Shown one piece after another: positions 11,331 through 22,462 of a stretch of DNA of 64,000 nucleotides. The translations under genes were made by a program, and so were the position numbers. Under the pieces are notes generated by a model. That model ran no database searches. It saw only the letters and a program-made list of their open reading frames with translations, and was not told the origin of the DNA. The DNA lies in NCBI GenBank assembly GCA_905178155.1, contig CAJINV010000005.1:7494989-7558988 (forward strand), in the 5' to 3' direction. Each line of letters starts with the position of its first letter. The first letter of the stretch is position 1. The DNA comes from Amoebophrya sp. A120 (Eukaryota; Sar; Dinophyceae; Syndiniales; Amoebophryaceae).

Positions 11331-12987
11331 TAAAAGGCTCAACAATAAAGACATAAACGCAATCTCTTCGGTAAGAGCTTTGATCTGCCGTAGGACTAAG
11401 TCGTGCTCTGTTGTTCTTTCCATGCTGCACCAATTTCAATTTCAACGAAGAAGAAGTTGCAGTGCGCTGTTTATTCAATGCACCAATTTCAATATCGTCT
11501 AGCTTGTAGTCTCATTATTTATACATCGTGATACTTCTTGTCACCTGCGATCTTTCGGTCAACCTTAAAAATGATACCGCTTCGGTGACGTGAAGAATCG
11601 TATTTTGCCAAGCCGCACCGTTTCGGTCATTTCCAACACGTTCTTGTCTAGACCTAAAATGAAAATCGGTCGTGCAGCGTATCGTGCAAAATGTTCTGTA
11701 CGTGCGTATGGTGCAAAATTTTCTTTATATTTCTGTCTGAATCGTGCAACTGCTTTTCAACAACTTCGGTGTTGGTGCTATCTCGTCCAAGGTTTGCGCT
11801 GGCTATTCTCCACCCCGTCTGTCGTGCAACTCCGAGGCAACATTTCTGGAACAGCATGTCGGTTCTTGTCGTGCACAATATTATCGTACACACAACTTCG
11901 TACGCATCAAGTACTCCGCACTGCAGATCCGCCTTCCGTGCGCGGCCTTGTTGTACGACCTCTGTGCAGCAGCTTTCGGAACTCGTGTTTGATTCGGCGG
12001 TACTTCTAGTGCAACTATTTATTTTTCAACATCATCCCATTTGTCGCTTTTCCCACGACTATTGCTTCACCGATCCCCTAACAGGTTATAGTGTTTCAGA
12101 GATTTATTCTAGTGACAACCCGCCCCAGGAGATAGAGAAAAATCCGTGTCTTTGAAGCAAATTTTTGTTTTATCGTACTGATTTTTCAAGACTTGTTGTC
12201 GCCAGTGTATTTTCTGAAACAAACCTCACTATAACTTCTTTTCCATCTTCACAAATTTTCATCAACGATTATAACTTCGAGAGTTTAATTAACGAAATTT
12301 CATTTGTCATAATTGATGGATTTTTGTGCCAGTTGTTGTATCTAATTTATTCAATTAATTACCCAACCACATACATTTTTGTTGTTGGAACTCTTGCGTA
12401 CTTACTACTAAAATTATACATCACGACTGCACAAATCAGCATCCAAAAATTTGAAAACTAGGACAGTACGACACTCACCACAGGATGTTGTGGGTGAGTT
12501 GTACATGAGTACTTCTTGTCGGCATTGTTATACGAAACAAAACTACATAATCAAGTCGTAGTTTGTTTTACGTTTTACTCTAGGGAACCACAGCGTGCCA
12601 GCCAGGAGGGCGGCACAATAGGCTGTGAGTCCAACTACACTCTCAAACTGAATTCACGAAATCAGCATAAAAATTTCATTCCTTTTTTCTCTCAGTAGTA
12701 ATATTTTCAACATTTTTAACATCGGCAGACGACTCCAATTTAACTAAACCAAGAAGAACTTCGGCGACGAAGAAGGACAGAACTCAGATTTTTATCAACA
12801 CGTAAGAATTTTCACTTTTTCCAATTTTAGAATAACTCAATAAATCTCACACGAAGACAAAAACACATCATCATTTTTTTGAATCTTTACAGCGTGGTAA
12901 GCACCACCGCGCAGCAGCAGTGGAAGCCCTTTTGGCAGCAGCTGCATTATACGAACTTTTTTCATTTTTCTAAAACATTTTTTGCGG
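11331..12987. other. AT-rich intergenic region
   Basis: Open frames 11590-12009 and 12165-12461 are AT-rich, unlike the coding exons, and carry no introners or motifs. I treat them as chance. The stretch probably holds the 3' UTR of the CoA-binding gene and the leader of the next gene. Confidence 0.45.
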
Positions 12988-15900
12988 ATGATTAAAATTT
13001 TTCCTGCACGACCGACCACGCCCATCATGAAGACGGGAGGAACTACACCAGGGAATAGGGGGAGCAGAGGAAAAATTTCGTCCGGACAACAACCACTGCA
13101 CCGGAGCCGCAAGACGATATCAATCACGAGCTCCAACAAACCCCACGCGTCAAGAACGGCGCTTGCGGCTACCGCAACTACCTTCTGTTGTAATGGAGGT
13201 CCAACTTCCGCGCTCCTTTCCCTCTCAGCCTGCTCATCCCCATTCGTATTTTTGCTAACCCACGCCCAGAAGCTTCGTGGCCAAGACCAGCAGGACAAGA
13301 AGGCCGCAGCTGCTGCCGCATCAACTGCCGATAATTCTGCAGCGGGAAGTTCTTGGGGCCGCGACTGGGCGTGGCCGACTGTGCACAGCCTGCTCTATGA
13401 TAATGCGCAGGATGAAGAGCAGGCCCACCGGGCCGTCGAGCATGCGGACGACGAACCCGCCCGGCCCTCCGAGCGGCTGGGCGGCTCTGGGATGGAGCTA
13501 ACGGGGAATCCGCCCCAGGAGCACTACACACAGCGCCATTCCGCGGCCGCGAAGGCGGGGTTGCCGGACATCTCCGACCAACTGTGTGAGGCCGCGAAGC
13601 TGGCGAATTCCATGGTGCACAAAATGGTGCACCGGTTCGAAACGCACGAGGGACTCAAAGTGCAGGGCGTACACGGCCCCCACGAGCTCGGCGGGAAGGC
13701 GGACGAAATCAACTACGTCCCGCACGGGCTGGCCTCCGGTAGTCTGTGGGTGGTGGCCGGCGGGTCGACCACGACGGGGTTTGTGGTATCAAATGCAAAA
13801 GTGTCTGGGACTGGGAGATTGCGTTTGCGATATTTGCCATGCTAGTCTGGTATGACTCTGAAATCAGTATTGCGTGGCCGCGAAGAGCTCCTCTCGCCTG
13901 TCATGCAAAAATGCAGTTTCTCATGCGGAGTTCGCAACTCAGAACCACGGAAAAACTTGCCATGCTGTGCAGCGCATTACAGAGCGCTCACTCTACTTCC
14001 GTTCTTTGCATCACAAGTTTCCAGACCCAGACATATTTACAATGCATATGCGGAGGAAGTCGATTACTACGTGCGGAACCAGACCAAGCTGGGCGTGCAC
14101 ATCGGCCCGCCGTTAGTCATGGACTCGGCCTCTATGCACGGGATCGGGCTGTTGCGGCAAAACGAACTGGAGAAAACCGTGCAGGACCTGCAGTCCATGA
14201 AACCCTCCAAGCGGGCGGTCTTCTGGAAAGTTTTGTCCGCGGGATTTGCGTCGCTCGCGACCCGGGCGAAGGCGTTCACGAACTATCCACGGTAAATTTC
14301 CCGTACACGACGTACAAATACAGTCTCTGCATGACAAAACTTGGCTTCGATCCTAGATTAGCATAACAAGTTTGACGCTCCAAATTGGTAGAATTTGTGA
14401 TGCATCTTGTACATGTACGGAAAATTTGTATTGCATACGAACAAAACCGAGGTCATGAAGCTAGACCTGGACCGGTTGGAGTATGACATGGAGGAGGTGA
14501 AAGAAAACCGGGACATTATGCATTGCAAATATGTCTGGATCTGGAAACTTGTGTTGCTGATTCTTGCATTGCAGACTGGCTACTTGTACGGCATAACAGC
14601 ATGATAAATTTCCCTCGGCCCTCCTTGCGGATTCATTCGCATTTAGCATGGCAAACTGCCTTCCAGCACGATAAAAAAAATGGTCAATCGTATTCCTGCA
14701 TCACAGATCTTGTTGCCCATCTCCTTTAGGGTTTGGGTTTAGGGTTTAGGGTTCAGAGCGGTCGGACGACGACGCAGGCGAAGAGAGAAAGCCCAACAGA
14801 AAAGCACCACCAGCGCCGGCAGCCGCGGCAGAAGAGCAACCAACAGCAAAGGCCCCGACACAGAAAAAAACAAAGGGCGCGGCTGGGCCGAAACCGAAGC
14901 CACCAGTAGCCACGACAGCAGGAAAAGCCCCAGCAAAAGCTCCGGAACAGAAAAAGGCGAAGGGGGCTGCCGGACCGAAGCCGAAGGCAACGGAAGCCAA
15001 ACCGCCGAAACCCAAGGCGGGCGGAAAGAAGAGATCTGCAGAGGAGGCGGAGGCGCTCCCGGGTGTGGCAAGCAAAAAACAGAAACAAACCAGCAAAAAA
15101 CAGGAGGAAGCCAACCCAGCGAGAAAAAAGCCACCACCTAAACAGAACGAGGCGCCGCGACAGGCCGCTAATTCCGCAGCGGAAAACACCGCAGAAGCGG
15201 CGCCACCGAAGAGCGAGCAAGCCGAGACACGGAAGACCCACGGAACAGAGCAACTGGCTACGCAGGGAGATCGGGAGGACGCGAAATCTGCAAACGGGCT
15301 CGGCGGGAGGGCCGAAGCAGACAAGCAGGAAACAGCGGCAACAGAGAAAAGCAAGGCACAACCGGCGAGGCCAGGTGCCATGTTTACGTCGACGAGCCAG
15401 TTCTCGATGGTCGGTGACCTGTTCCGCGAACTGGAACGCAGCCGGAACAACAGCAACCAGCCAGCCTCTCACTCCTCCTCAGCCTCTTCCTCCTCGTCCG
15501 CAAATACGAAAGCCAAGTAAAAAAAAGAAGAAAAGAAGAACCCCACTCGTCGAACCCCGGCGGATACCCCCTCAAGCCCATCCCTCCCCGCATAGTAGTA
15601 CCCCTTACCTACATGAAGAGCGAGGGACCTCGTAGCACCAGGCGGAATGGAAAATAGTAGCTACCCCCAGACGATAGCAAAGTAGCGAACGACGACCCGG
15701 AGTGCGCAGAATCGGTTGTAGACATGGCGGCAAATCGACCGACGAAAAAGAGCGCGCGAGATAACCACACTGAAACCAAGCAGACACCTGACTGACGTTT
15801 TGTACATATAGAGCTGCGCAAAGATGCAAAAAAAAAGAGAAAAAGGGAAAAAGCGCAAGCCGTCCGGCGGGGCGGCCGCTCCTATCCATCACACATCGGG

Positions 15901-18900
15901 GCACTCGATGTTCCTGTTCGGTCCCGGCGACGACGAGGGGTAGCGAGAGCCACAGCACGGAGCGACACAGAGGAAAAGAGAGTAATCCAAAAACGCATGG
16001 CCTCACGTACGTACACTTCTGCACTTTTGTCTTTGCTCCCCGAAAGGGGGTTTCCTGAGGGGGGGGGTGCGGGAAGTCTAAAAGCAAATGGAACGAAAGC
16101 CGCCTGCAAACGAAGCGATCAAAAACCACGGCAGAAGCGATGTCATGTGGGTGGTGTGGTACAGGGGCGATTGCGATCCCCCATTAGGCATGGCGATAGC
16201 AAGGGCGTTGCACGACGCGAAGATCTGTCATGCAGTTTGAACGAGCCAGAACCAAGCCCCACAGTCAAGACGACAACAGCGGCAAAGTGATCAGCCTTCG
16301 GGCGTGCGCGATGCTCGTTCCATCTACTTTTTCGACGATTCACTTCCTTCACCAGGGCCTTGCTCAACCCTGGACCAGAACGAGTAGGACCAAGGACCCA
16401 AGAGGTAGGCACTGTAGCGGAAAGTTGGAGCAAAAAATTTTTTTTTTTGAAAAAGAACCCAATAGGAGCCGACCTGCGTGGATGGTTATAAAACAGGTAG
16501 CCTGACCCCAAATGGCAATGATCATTGGGAGCAGCAGAGCGCAGCAGGACCCCGGGACTGCAACAGCTCACCCCTGTTTTAACTTAGAATCACGCAGTGC
16601 TCCGAGTATGCCACTACCTCGACCCCTCAAGAAAAGAAGTAGCCCCCCCAACTACATCACCGCCGTCCGCGATCAGGATACGACTTGTACTAACCAACAT
16701 TGTACCAACCGAGATCCCGCGGGGCACAGGGTCTGGGCGGCTCGAAGCAGAACGTGCAGCACAAGCGGGAGACAACACATCCAAAGGTGGGGATGGTCTC
16801 AGGTCGTTCAGGTCCGCCAAGGGTTGCGTCGCGCTATCAGGGTTTCGCCAACTCCGCGGGGGCGTTGCGGGTAACTCCCTAAAACACCAAAACCGGCAGA
16901 AATTAGGGCCGGCAGTCCGGGTAATTGCTCACCAGTCGTTTTGTATGACGAACCAAGAGGTGCAACGCGAACAGATAGGCATGAATTTAGCATCTCCGGC
17001 TGGTAGAGCAATCGGCTACCGAGGTACGTCAGGGGGCGTAGCTACATCAATCAATCAATCTCCTTCTTGAGGTCTTGCATTACAAATCCAGACCAAGATC
17101 GATATTTGCACTGGATTGACATTATGGTCAAGCAAAAGTACCAAACCCTACAAGTTCTCACGAAGCAACGCAAGATCGTGGAACGGTTTCGGGACGAGAA
17201 AAACACTACTACCAGTGCCACAGCGGCGGCGGTGGAACAAAATCAAAATCCAGCGGAAAATCAAAATTCTACCGAAGGTAATGGTCAAACCGGTGCTGGC
17301 GGTGCAGCGGCGACCTCTAGTACAACGACCAAGAAGAAATTTAAGCCCAAGGCGTTCAACAAACTTCCGAAGCAGGAACTGGAGCTGCTGCAGTCCCCGG
17401 GGTTGCAGCCCTTTCTGGACGAGCGGCTGAAGTTCGAGAACTTGGACACCTTGAGTCTCTATCAAATGCAAATATAATGTCTGGGTCTGGAAGGTTGCCA
17501 GGTTTGTCATGCATATTTTGCCTGACTCAGGATGTCTGTAATGCATGACGTAGCGTCACAGATTTTTAGAGACCTTCGCGACTCCTATTCCGCATGACAA
17601 ATGCCCTCCCCGCGTAGCACAAACTGGACTCCTCATCTTGCTGGTAATGCAATACAGATTTTTTTAGAGTCCGAAGTTAGCATCACAAGTTCCAAGCTTC
17701 CAGAGGACCCAGACGTGTTTGCAATGCATAGTCTCGAAGAGCTCACCGAACAGCTCGAACTGTTGGATGACGCGCACAAGCAACTGTCGCAGACCCCGAT
17801 TCCCGAGATGCCCGCCACCGGAAAGCCGCGCAAGGAGAAAATGCCGATGGCACTCGACGACTCCCCCTTGCAGGTGGAGCTTCACTATGCAATACAAATT
17901 TCCCGTACATGTACAAGATGCATCACAAATTTCACCAATTTGGAGCGCAAGACTTGTCATGCTAAACTAGGATCGAAGCCAAGTTTTGTCATGCAGGGAC
18001 CGCATCTGTACGTGTGCGGAAAATTTACTGTGGATATACACTCGAATCGCTTCACGAACGAAGACGACCTTGGCCCGGAGCTGTTTGTCGCCCTGAAGCC
18101 CTTCGTGATATGGATTGCAAAAATGTCTGGGTCTGGAAGGATGCAAGGTTTGTCATGCTTGTCTGGCATGACTGAAGAGTTTGTGATGCGTGTCCACGAA
18201 GAAGAGACACTTTTGTTTGTCATGCGAAACGCAGTTTATTGTCATGCGGAAAGCGCAACACTAAGCAGCGCCGCAAATATTTCTTGTCATGCTTGGCTGT
18301 GCATTACAAAGAGTTCACTCTTTTTCACAACTCAGCATTACAAGTTTCCAGACATCCAGACACTTTTGCAGTTGATACGTGACTATGCACGACAAGAAAC
18401 ACCCGGCCTCCGGCGAGCGAGTCAAGCGGCCCGCAGTGGTGCCGAAAGCGGAGCAGGCGGCGCTGAAGAACGAACAGGAGGAGAGCCCCTCCACCACCAC
18501 GCGCAGTGCCAGCGGTAGTGCCAGCCGGACGCCAGAACACTCGTCCACCGCTATCCTGAGTAAAAACGTCCCCACCTTCTACCCAGAGTCAAGATGGGGA
18601 CTTTGCAACACAAACCTAGGAGTTTTCTTGGGAGTCACGCATGACAAGTTACAGTCCGTCTCCGTAAGGTAGTGCAAGTTACTAGCAAGGAAAGCCGCAT
18701 CACAAGTCGATCTGCTGGTCCTGTTTAATACAGCATTACAAGTTCCTAAACACGCGTGAAAATGCCTGTCATGGGGTTGTGCGTCACAAATGTTGCTGTC
18801 ATGGCAAATCTGCAGGACAACTCTGGGGTGGGGATGGTTTTACTCAGGATAGCTGGGGGTTACTCCACCGCGGATTCCGCCGGAAAAGTGGTGTCGGACG

Positions 18901-21406
18901 ATATCCTGTGCAAAAGTATCGTACTCGTATAAATGCATTACAAATTTCCTCAGCATGAGAAAGAAAATTTGTAATGCTGATTTGCCTTGGTAACAAGATT
19001 TGTGATGCAAGACTTGCATTTATACGAGTGCGATGCTTTTGCATTCCATAGACGGCCCTCGTCCTTCTGGGTCGGAGGCCCACTCGGACGAGGGCTCGCA
19101 CTCGTCGCACTTATGGCGTTCTCAACTGTTACATTCTCAGCTGTTGCATGGGTTTGTGATGCAAGAATGGCAAAAGTCAAAGCAGGGAGGTTGCACCTGT
19201 AGCATTACAAATTCCGCACAGATTTAGGTGCTGTTTAGCCTTTCCAAAATTTGCCATGCGAAGTAGCTTCACCTTGTGAGTGTTGATGTTCGTTTTGCAT
19301 TACAAATCATGTAACAGTTGAGAGTGTAACAGTTGAGAACGCCATACCATTCCGGGTCCGAATCGGAGGGGTCGCATTCGCACGACCGGGACGAGCACGA
19401 ACAACCAAATTTGGACGTGGAACAAATGGACCCAGCGACGGAGGGCGATCTGAACGACGATCCGGAGCTTCCCTCTGAAGCAGATGGGTACGGGGAGTAT
19501 GGGGAGTGCGAAGACGACTGTGATGAGGACATGAAGCACAAATCCGCCGAGGACATCCAGGATTCCTTCGAACTTTTCCGTTATGAAATGCAAAAATGTG
19601 TGGGTCTGGAAACTTGTAATGCTGTGTGGCGTATCATGAGGAGGCCACAATTGCTGGCTCAGCATGACAAGTTTCTGAGCTTCTAGGTGTTTTGCCTATT
19701 TTGCATCACAAATTACGTTTCTGCATCACAGAAAAATGGAGCTCTTGGGTAACGTGCATGACAGATTTGAGAGTCATACCAGATCGAAGCATGACAAACT
19801 TGCGCTCTACTTCCAGGCCCAGACATTTTTGCATTCGATATCCGCCTCCAATTCTTCTCCCGCGCCGTCTGGATGTACGAGCTGACCGGGGTGCTGCAGG
19901 GCGTCGCGGTATGCAGTGCAAAAGTATCGTACTCGTAGTAACTGCAGCAATGCATTACAAATCTAGGTTGTTAAGGTAAATCCGCATTACAAATTTAGTT
20001 TGTAATGCTGAGATTATTTGTATTGCGATTTATACTTAGTACGATATTTTTGCAGTTCATACGCGCAGGCCGCCGACGATTTCGAGATCAAGGAAAAGCG
20101 CCGGTACGCAGAGGAGCAGCGCAAGCGGGTCCTGCACCTGGGTGCGAAGGAGGAGACGGAGGAGGAACTGCAGCAGCGGCTGCACAACGAACACCTCCAG
20201 ATCAATGCGGAGCTGGAAAAACGGACCATCAAAATCACCTTCGTCTATTTCGACCACAAGTTCACCGCGGAGGAACACCAGCAGCCCCCGCGCCACCTGT
20301 ACGTCAAAATCCCGATGTTGTGGTGCGTGCGCAACGTGGAATTCTGCAATCACGGGGTGCACACCTGGACCAAGCGCGCCTTCACCCATTTGAAGCACCC
20401 GATCGGCCGCGAGTCGCACAAGCTGCCGGAATATCAACTGCAAAAGTATCGTACTCGTATAAATGCATGACAAATTTTCTCAGCATGAGAAATAGAATTT
20501 GTAATGCGGATTTACCTTAAAAAAAGATTTGTAATGCAGAAATGCGATTAGTACGAGTTCGATACTTTTGCACAGGATACAGAAGAGGAATCCTTTTTCT
20601 CGGTGTCCTTCAAACCGGACAATCTCGCGGAAGTACCAATCGCAAATATGTCTGGGTCTGGAATAAACTTGTGATGCAAGGAAGAAAATACTGAAAACAC
20701 TGTAATGCGCTGCCCAGCATGACAAATAGTTTCGCTGTGGTTCATCTGAGTTGCGTACTCCGCATGAGAAACTGCACTTTTGCGCGACAGGAAAGAGGAG
20801 CGCTTCGCGGCCACGCAATACAGAGTTCAGAGTCATGCCAGACTAGCATGACAAATATATCTCCCAGACCCAGACATGTTTGCAGTTCATAGGAGGTGAA
20901 CGAGAACGACGCGCTGAAGGGGGCGGACAACTCCTACTTCTTATGCATTGCAAAAGTATCGCACTCGTAGTAATTATCGCAGTCATGCATGACAAACCTC
21001 CATCCCAAGGTAAATCAGCATGGCAAATTCGCCTTTGTCATGCTGACCCAATTTGTAATGCAAAAATTACTACATAGTTATGGTTATGCGATGCTTTTGC
21101 AGTTCATACTTTTCCGTGCGCGACATTTCGCGCCTTCTGCACGACCGGCTGCCGACGGGGGAGTTGATGTCCCTGGACCATGACGAGTCGGGGGTGATTG
21201 ACTATCACGCGGGGCTGGACATGACGAAGGAATTACACTCCCTGATGGAAAACTCCTCGCCCTTCATGGTCCAGCAGTGGCTGCAGCCGGGCACCAAAGC
21301 GAAAAACGGACAACTGATTTATGCGAGGCAAATGTGGTTGTTGTGTTTTTCTTCATCTCATCCCGCTCATTTCCTCGATATTCTGTTATATATCAGACTG
21401 CTGTGA
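12988..21406 (+). CDS. Unknown 985-aa protein, 15 exons split by 14 introners
   Basis: I do not recognise the family. Exons: 12988-13786, 14054-14283, 14443-14516, 17123-17459, 17736-17885, 18042-18108, 18383-18551, 18872-18901, 19056-19111, 19352-19581, 19846-19909, 20067-20431, 20585-20633, 20897-20941 and 21114-21406. They total 2958 nt, exactly 986 codons, which is unlikely unless the joins are right. The first 85 residues are basic and Ser/Thr-rich. A charged helical part (about 310-500) includes VKQKYQTLQVLTKQRKIVER. Residues 600-720 are acidic and His/Ser-rich. A coiled coil near 735-790 includes EEQRKRVLHLG and LQQRLHNEHLQI. A compact part follows (YVKIPMLWCVRNVEFCNHGV). The last 30 residues are hydrophobic and may be intron read-through: a GTGAGT donor lies at 21402 and a CTTGCAG acceptor near 21452, so the true C terminus may differ. 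Confidence 0.7.
13787..14048. mobile_element. Introner, family A
   Basis: Arms with AAAGTGTCTGGGACTGGGAG and CCAGACCCAGACATATTTAC. Target TGTGG/TGCGG. Excision joins GlyPheVal to GluGluVal. Confidence 0.85.
14284..14437. mobile_element. Introner, family F
   Basis: Starts TATCCACGGTAAATTTCCCG and ends with GTACGGAAAATTTGTATTGC-ATA. Exact target CGAAC. Excision joins PheThrAsn to LysThrGlu. Confidence 0.85.
14725..14753 (+). repeat. Interstitial telomere-type repeats
   Basis: TTTAGGG, TTTGGG, TTTAGGG, TTTAGGG in a row, the plant/dinoflagellate telomere unit. It marks the exact point where introner sequence stops and foreign sequence starts. Confidence 0.85.
14750..15520 (+). pseudogene. 3' part of a Lys/Ala/Pro-rich protein gene, truncated at the telomere repeats
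   Basis: The frame is open from the end of the telomere repeats to the TAA at 15518-15520, with no ATG near its start, so the 5' end is missing. The sequence is rich in Lys, Ala and Pro, with repeats such as KAPEQKKAKGAAGPKPK and a nuclear-localisation-like KAGGKKRSAEEAE. It resembles the tail of a histone-H1-like or other disordered nuclear protein. The C terminus has a short more ordered piece (SMVGDLFRELERS) and then Ser runs. It lies inside an intron of another gene, so it is probably not expressed from here. Large minus-strand open frames over the same bases are shadows of this biased composition. Confidence 0.55.
15521..17066. other. Rest of the foreign insert inside the introner
   Basis: I find no gene. 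Several overlapping open frames on both strands (15605-16129 minus, 16597-17070 plus) conflict and have no recognisable domains. It probably represents 3' flank of the truncated Lys-rich gene. Confidence 0.4.
17460..17730. mobile_element. Introner, family A
   Basis: Starts TATCAAATGCAAATATAATG, ends GTGTTTGCAATGCATA. Exact target GTCTC. Excision joins LeuSerLeu to GluGluLeu. Confidence 0.87.
17886..18036. mobile_element. Introner, family F, inverted orientation
   Basis: Starts TATGCAATACAAATTTCCCG and ends AAATTTACTGTGGATA, so it lies reversed relative to the copy at 14284. Target TTCAC/TACAC. Either orientation is therefore tolerated as an intron. Confidence 0.82.
18109..18377. mobile_element. 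Introner, family A
   Basis: Starts TATGGATTGCAAAAATGTCT, ends CACTTTTGCAGTTGATA. Exact target CGTGA. Excision joins ProPheVal to ThrMetHis. Confidence 0.86.
18552..18863. mobile_element. Introner, family G, with an 8-bp flanking repeat
   Basis: Inverted termini TATCCTGAGTAAAAACGTCC and GGTTTTACTCAGGATA end at 18851, followed by 12 extra bases before the repeat TCCACCGC (18544-18551 and 18864-18871). Joining at that repeat keeps frame (SerThrAla-AspSerAla). The longer duplication and tail are unusual for the system. Confidence 0.72.
18902..19050. mobile_element. Introner, family B
   Basis: Starts TATCCTGTGCAAAAGTATCG; ends GATGCTTTTGCATTCCATA. Target GACGA/GACGG. Confidence 0.84.
19112..19346. 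mobile_element. Introner, family H
   Basis: Very clean arms: GCGTTCTCAACTGTTACATT and TAACAGTTGAGAACGCCATA. Target copies are diverged (GCACT/CCATT). Excision joins SerSerHis to SerGlySer. Confidence 0.82.
19582..19840. mobile_element. Introner, family A
   Basis: Starts TATGAAATGCAAAAATGTGT; ends ATTTTTGCATTCGATA. Target TCCGT/TCCGC. Excision joins GluLeuPhe to ArgLeuGln. Confidence 0.85.
19910..20061. mobile_element. Introner, family B
   Basis: Starts TATGCAGTGCAAAAGTATCG; ends ATATTTTTGCAGTTCATA. Target CGCGG/CGCGC. Joins GlyValAla to GlnAlaAla. Confidence 0.84.
20432..20579. mobile_element. Introner, family B
   Basis: Starts TATCAACTGCAAAAGTATCG; ends ACTTTTGCACAGGATA. Target CGGAA/CAGAA. 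Joins LeuProGlu to GluGluSer. Confidence 0.83.
20634..20891. mobile_element. Introner, family A
   Basis: Starts TACCAATCGCAAATATGTCT (TAC instead of TAT); ends ATGTTTGCAGTTCATA. Target GGAAG/GGAGG. Joins LeuAlaGlu to ValAsnGlu. Confidence 0.82.
20942..21108. mobile_element. Introner, family B
   Basis: Starts TATGCATTGCAAAAGTATCG; ends ATGCTTTTGCAGTTCATA. Target CTTCT/CTTTT. Joins SerTyrPhe to SerValArg. Confidence 0.82.
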
Positions 21407-21772
21407 GTAAGAAAGTATTTATTTTTTTGTCACGTGCGGCGAACCTTGCAGCTGCTCCTGAGATTTCGCACTACAACTTCATGCGCACCAGCTTCTGATG
21501 TACCAAATCAGATGAAGAAGTATCCATGATCAAAAATTGCAGCAAGGCACCCGCTAGTTGCTCCATTCAGGGTCTTGAGGAGCGAAGTGCTGTACTGGTG
21601 CTGCGCCTGTTGACACAATACAGATTTCAAGATCTTCCTCCTTCTTTTTGTTAGTACACTGCTAGCCGGTGTCAAAAACGCTATATAATTGAAAACTAAC
21701 GACATATTTGCCCCAAAACTGCATACTATTCCGCCCATCTCGAAGAATCCCAAACTACACGGGAACGCAGGC

Positions 21773-22462
21773 ATGACAGACGAGGAAGCGCAAGCGAAGC
21801 GGTCGCACGTTTGGAAGCACCTGCAGCCAATTTTCGCGGTGCCGACCTCCCGGTCCATCAAGGGCAAGGTGCGGGTGTCCATATCCACTGCAAAAGTATC
21901 GTACTCGTATAAATGCAAGTCTTGCATTACACATCTTGTTCCCAAGGAAAATCAGCATGACAAGTTCCATTTTATCTCGTGCTGAGCAAACTTGTAATGC
22001 AGTTTATACTAAGTGCCTTGCTTTTGCAGTTCATAGTCCAGTCCGCGCACCGACAAACTGCTGGGGGAAATGAAGGGGAACCGGTTCGAGGAGGATTGGT
22101 TGGAGTCGCTGGTGATATCAAATGCGAATATGTCTGCGTCTGGAAATTTGTGATGCATGTCAGTGAAAAGAAAGCACACTGTAATTATTCACCGCGAGGC
22201 ATGACAGATTTATGTTTATCCTTGATGGCTCCGTGTTGCAGCGTATTCGGCAAGACAAACAGCGTTTTTGCATGACAGATAAGAGGAGCTCTTGCTGGCC
22301 ACGCAATACAGAGCTCAGTGTCATGCCCGACTAGCATGACAAATACCGCATCCTTCCAGACCCAGACATATTTGCACTTGATAGGTGAGTTACAAAAACA
22401 AGATCACCACGCCCTTCTTCACGAGCACGATTCATCACATGAACACGAAAGTGGTGGTGTGA
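21773..22462 (+). CDS. Small 85-aa protein gene, or 3' exons of the 985-aa gene
   Basis: Exons 21773-21881, 22041-22115 and 22389-22462 total 258 nt, 86 codons, ending TGA, so the two introner joins are consistent. The product starts MTDEEAQAKRSHVWKHLQ, has a compact region PIFAVPTSRSIKGKVRV, and ends with a basic segment. The frame is also open upstream of the ATG to 21689 (including APKLHTIPPISKNPKLH), so it could be joined to the gene ending near 21406 by a normal intron. I cannot decide between these. No domain recognised. Confidence 0.5.
21882..22035. mobile_element. Introner, family B
   Basis: Starts TATCCACTGCAAAAGTATCG; ends TGCTTTTGCAGTTCATA. Exact target GTCCA. Joins ArgValSer to SerProArg. 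Confidence 0.86.
22116..22383. mobile_element. Introner, family A
   Basis: Starts TATCAAATGCGAATATGTCT; ends ATATTTGCACTTGATA. Exact target GGTGA. Joins SerLeuVal to SerTyrLys. Confidence 0.85.

Larger units (their letters stand above)
14517..17117. mobile_element. Family A introner enlarged by a 2.3-kb insertion
   Basis: The left arm is 14517-14724 (TATGCATTGCAAATATGTCT...) and the right arm about 17067-17117 (GCATTACAAATCCAGACC...). Both flanks carry the exact target GACAT, and excising the whole 2.6 kb joins AsnArgAsp to IleMetVal in frame. The interior from 14725 is foreign to the introner. Confidence 0.78.

Noticed and set aside
14739-15472. Two long minus-strand open frames of about 236-239 codons
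   Set aside because: They mirror the Lys/Ala/Pro-rich plus-strand frame (Lys-rich codons read as Phe/Leu, Pro/Ala-rich codons as Gly/Arg/Cys) and have no sensible start or domain.
16984-17030. tRNA-like string GGCTGGTAGAGCAATCGG
   Set aside because: It resembles a D-arm only; I could not fold matching acceptor, anticodon and T arms with a TTCRA loop.
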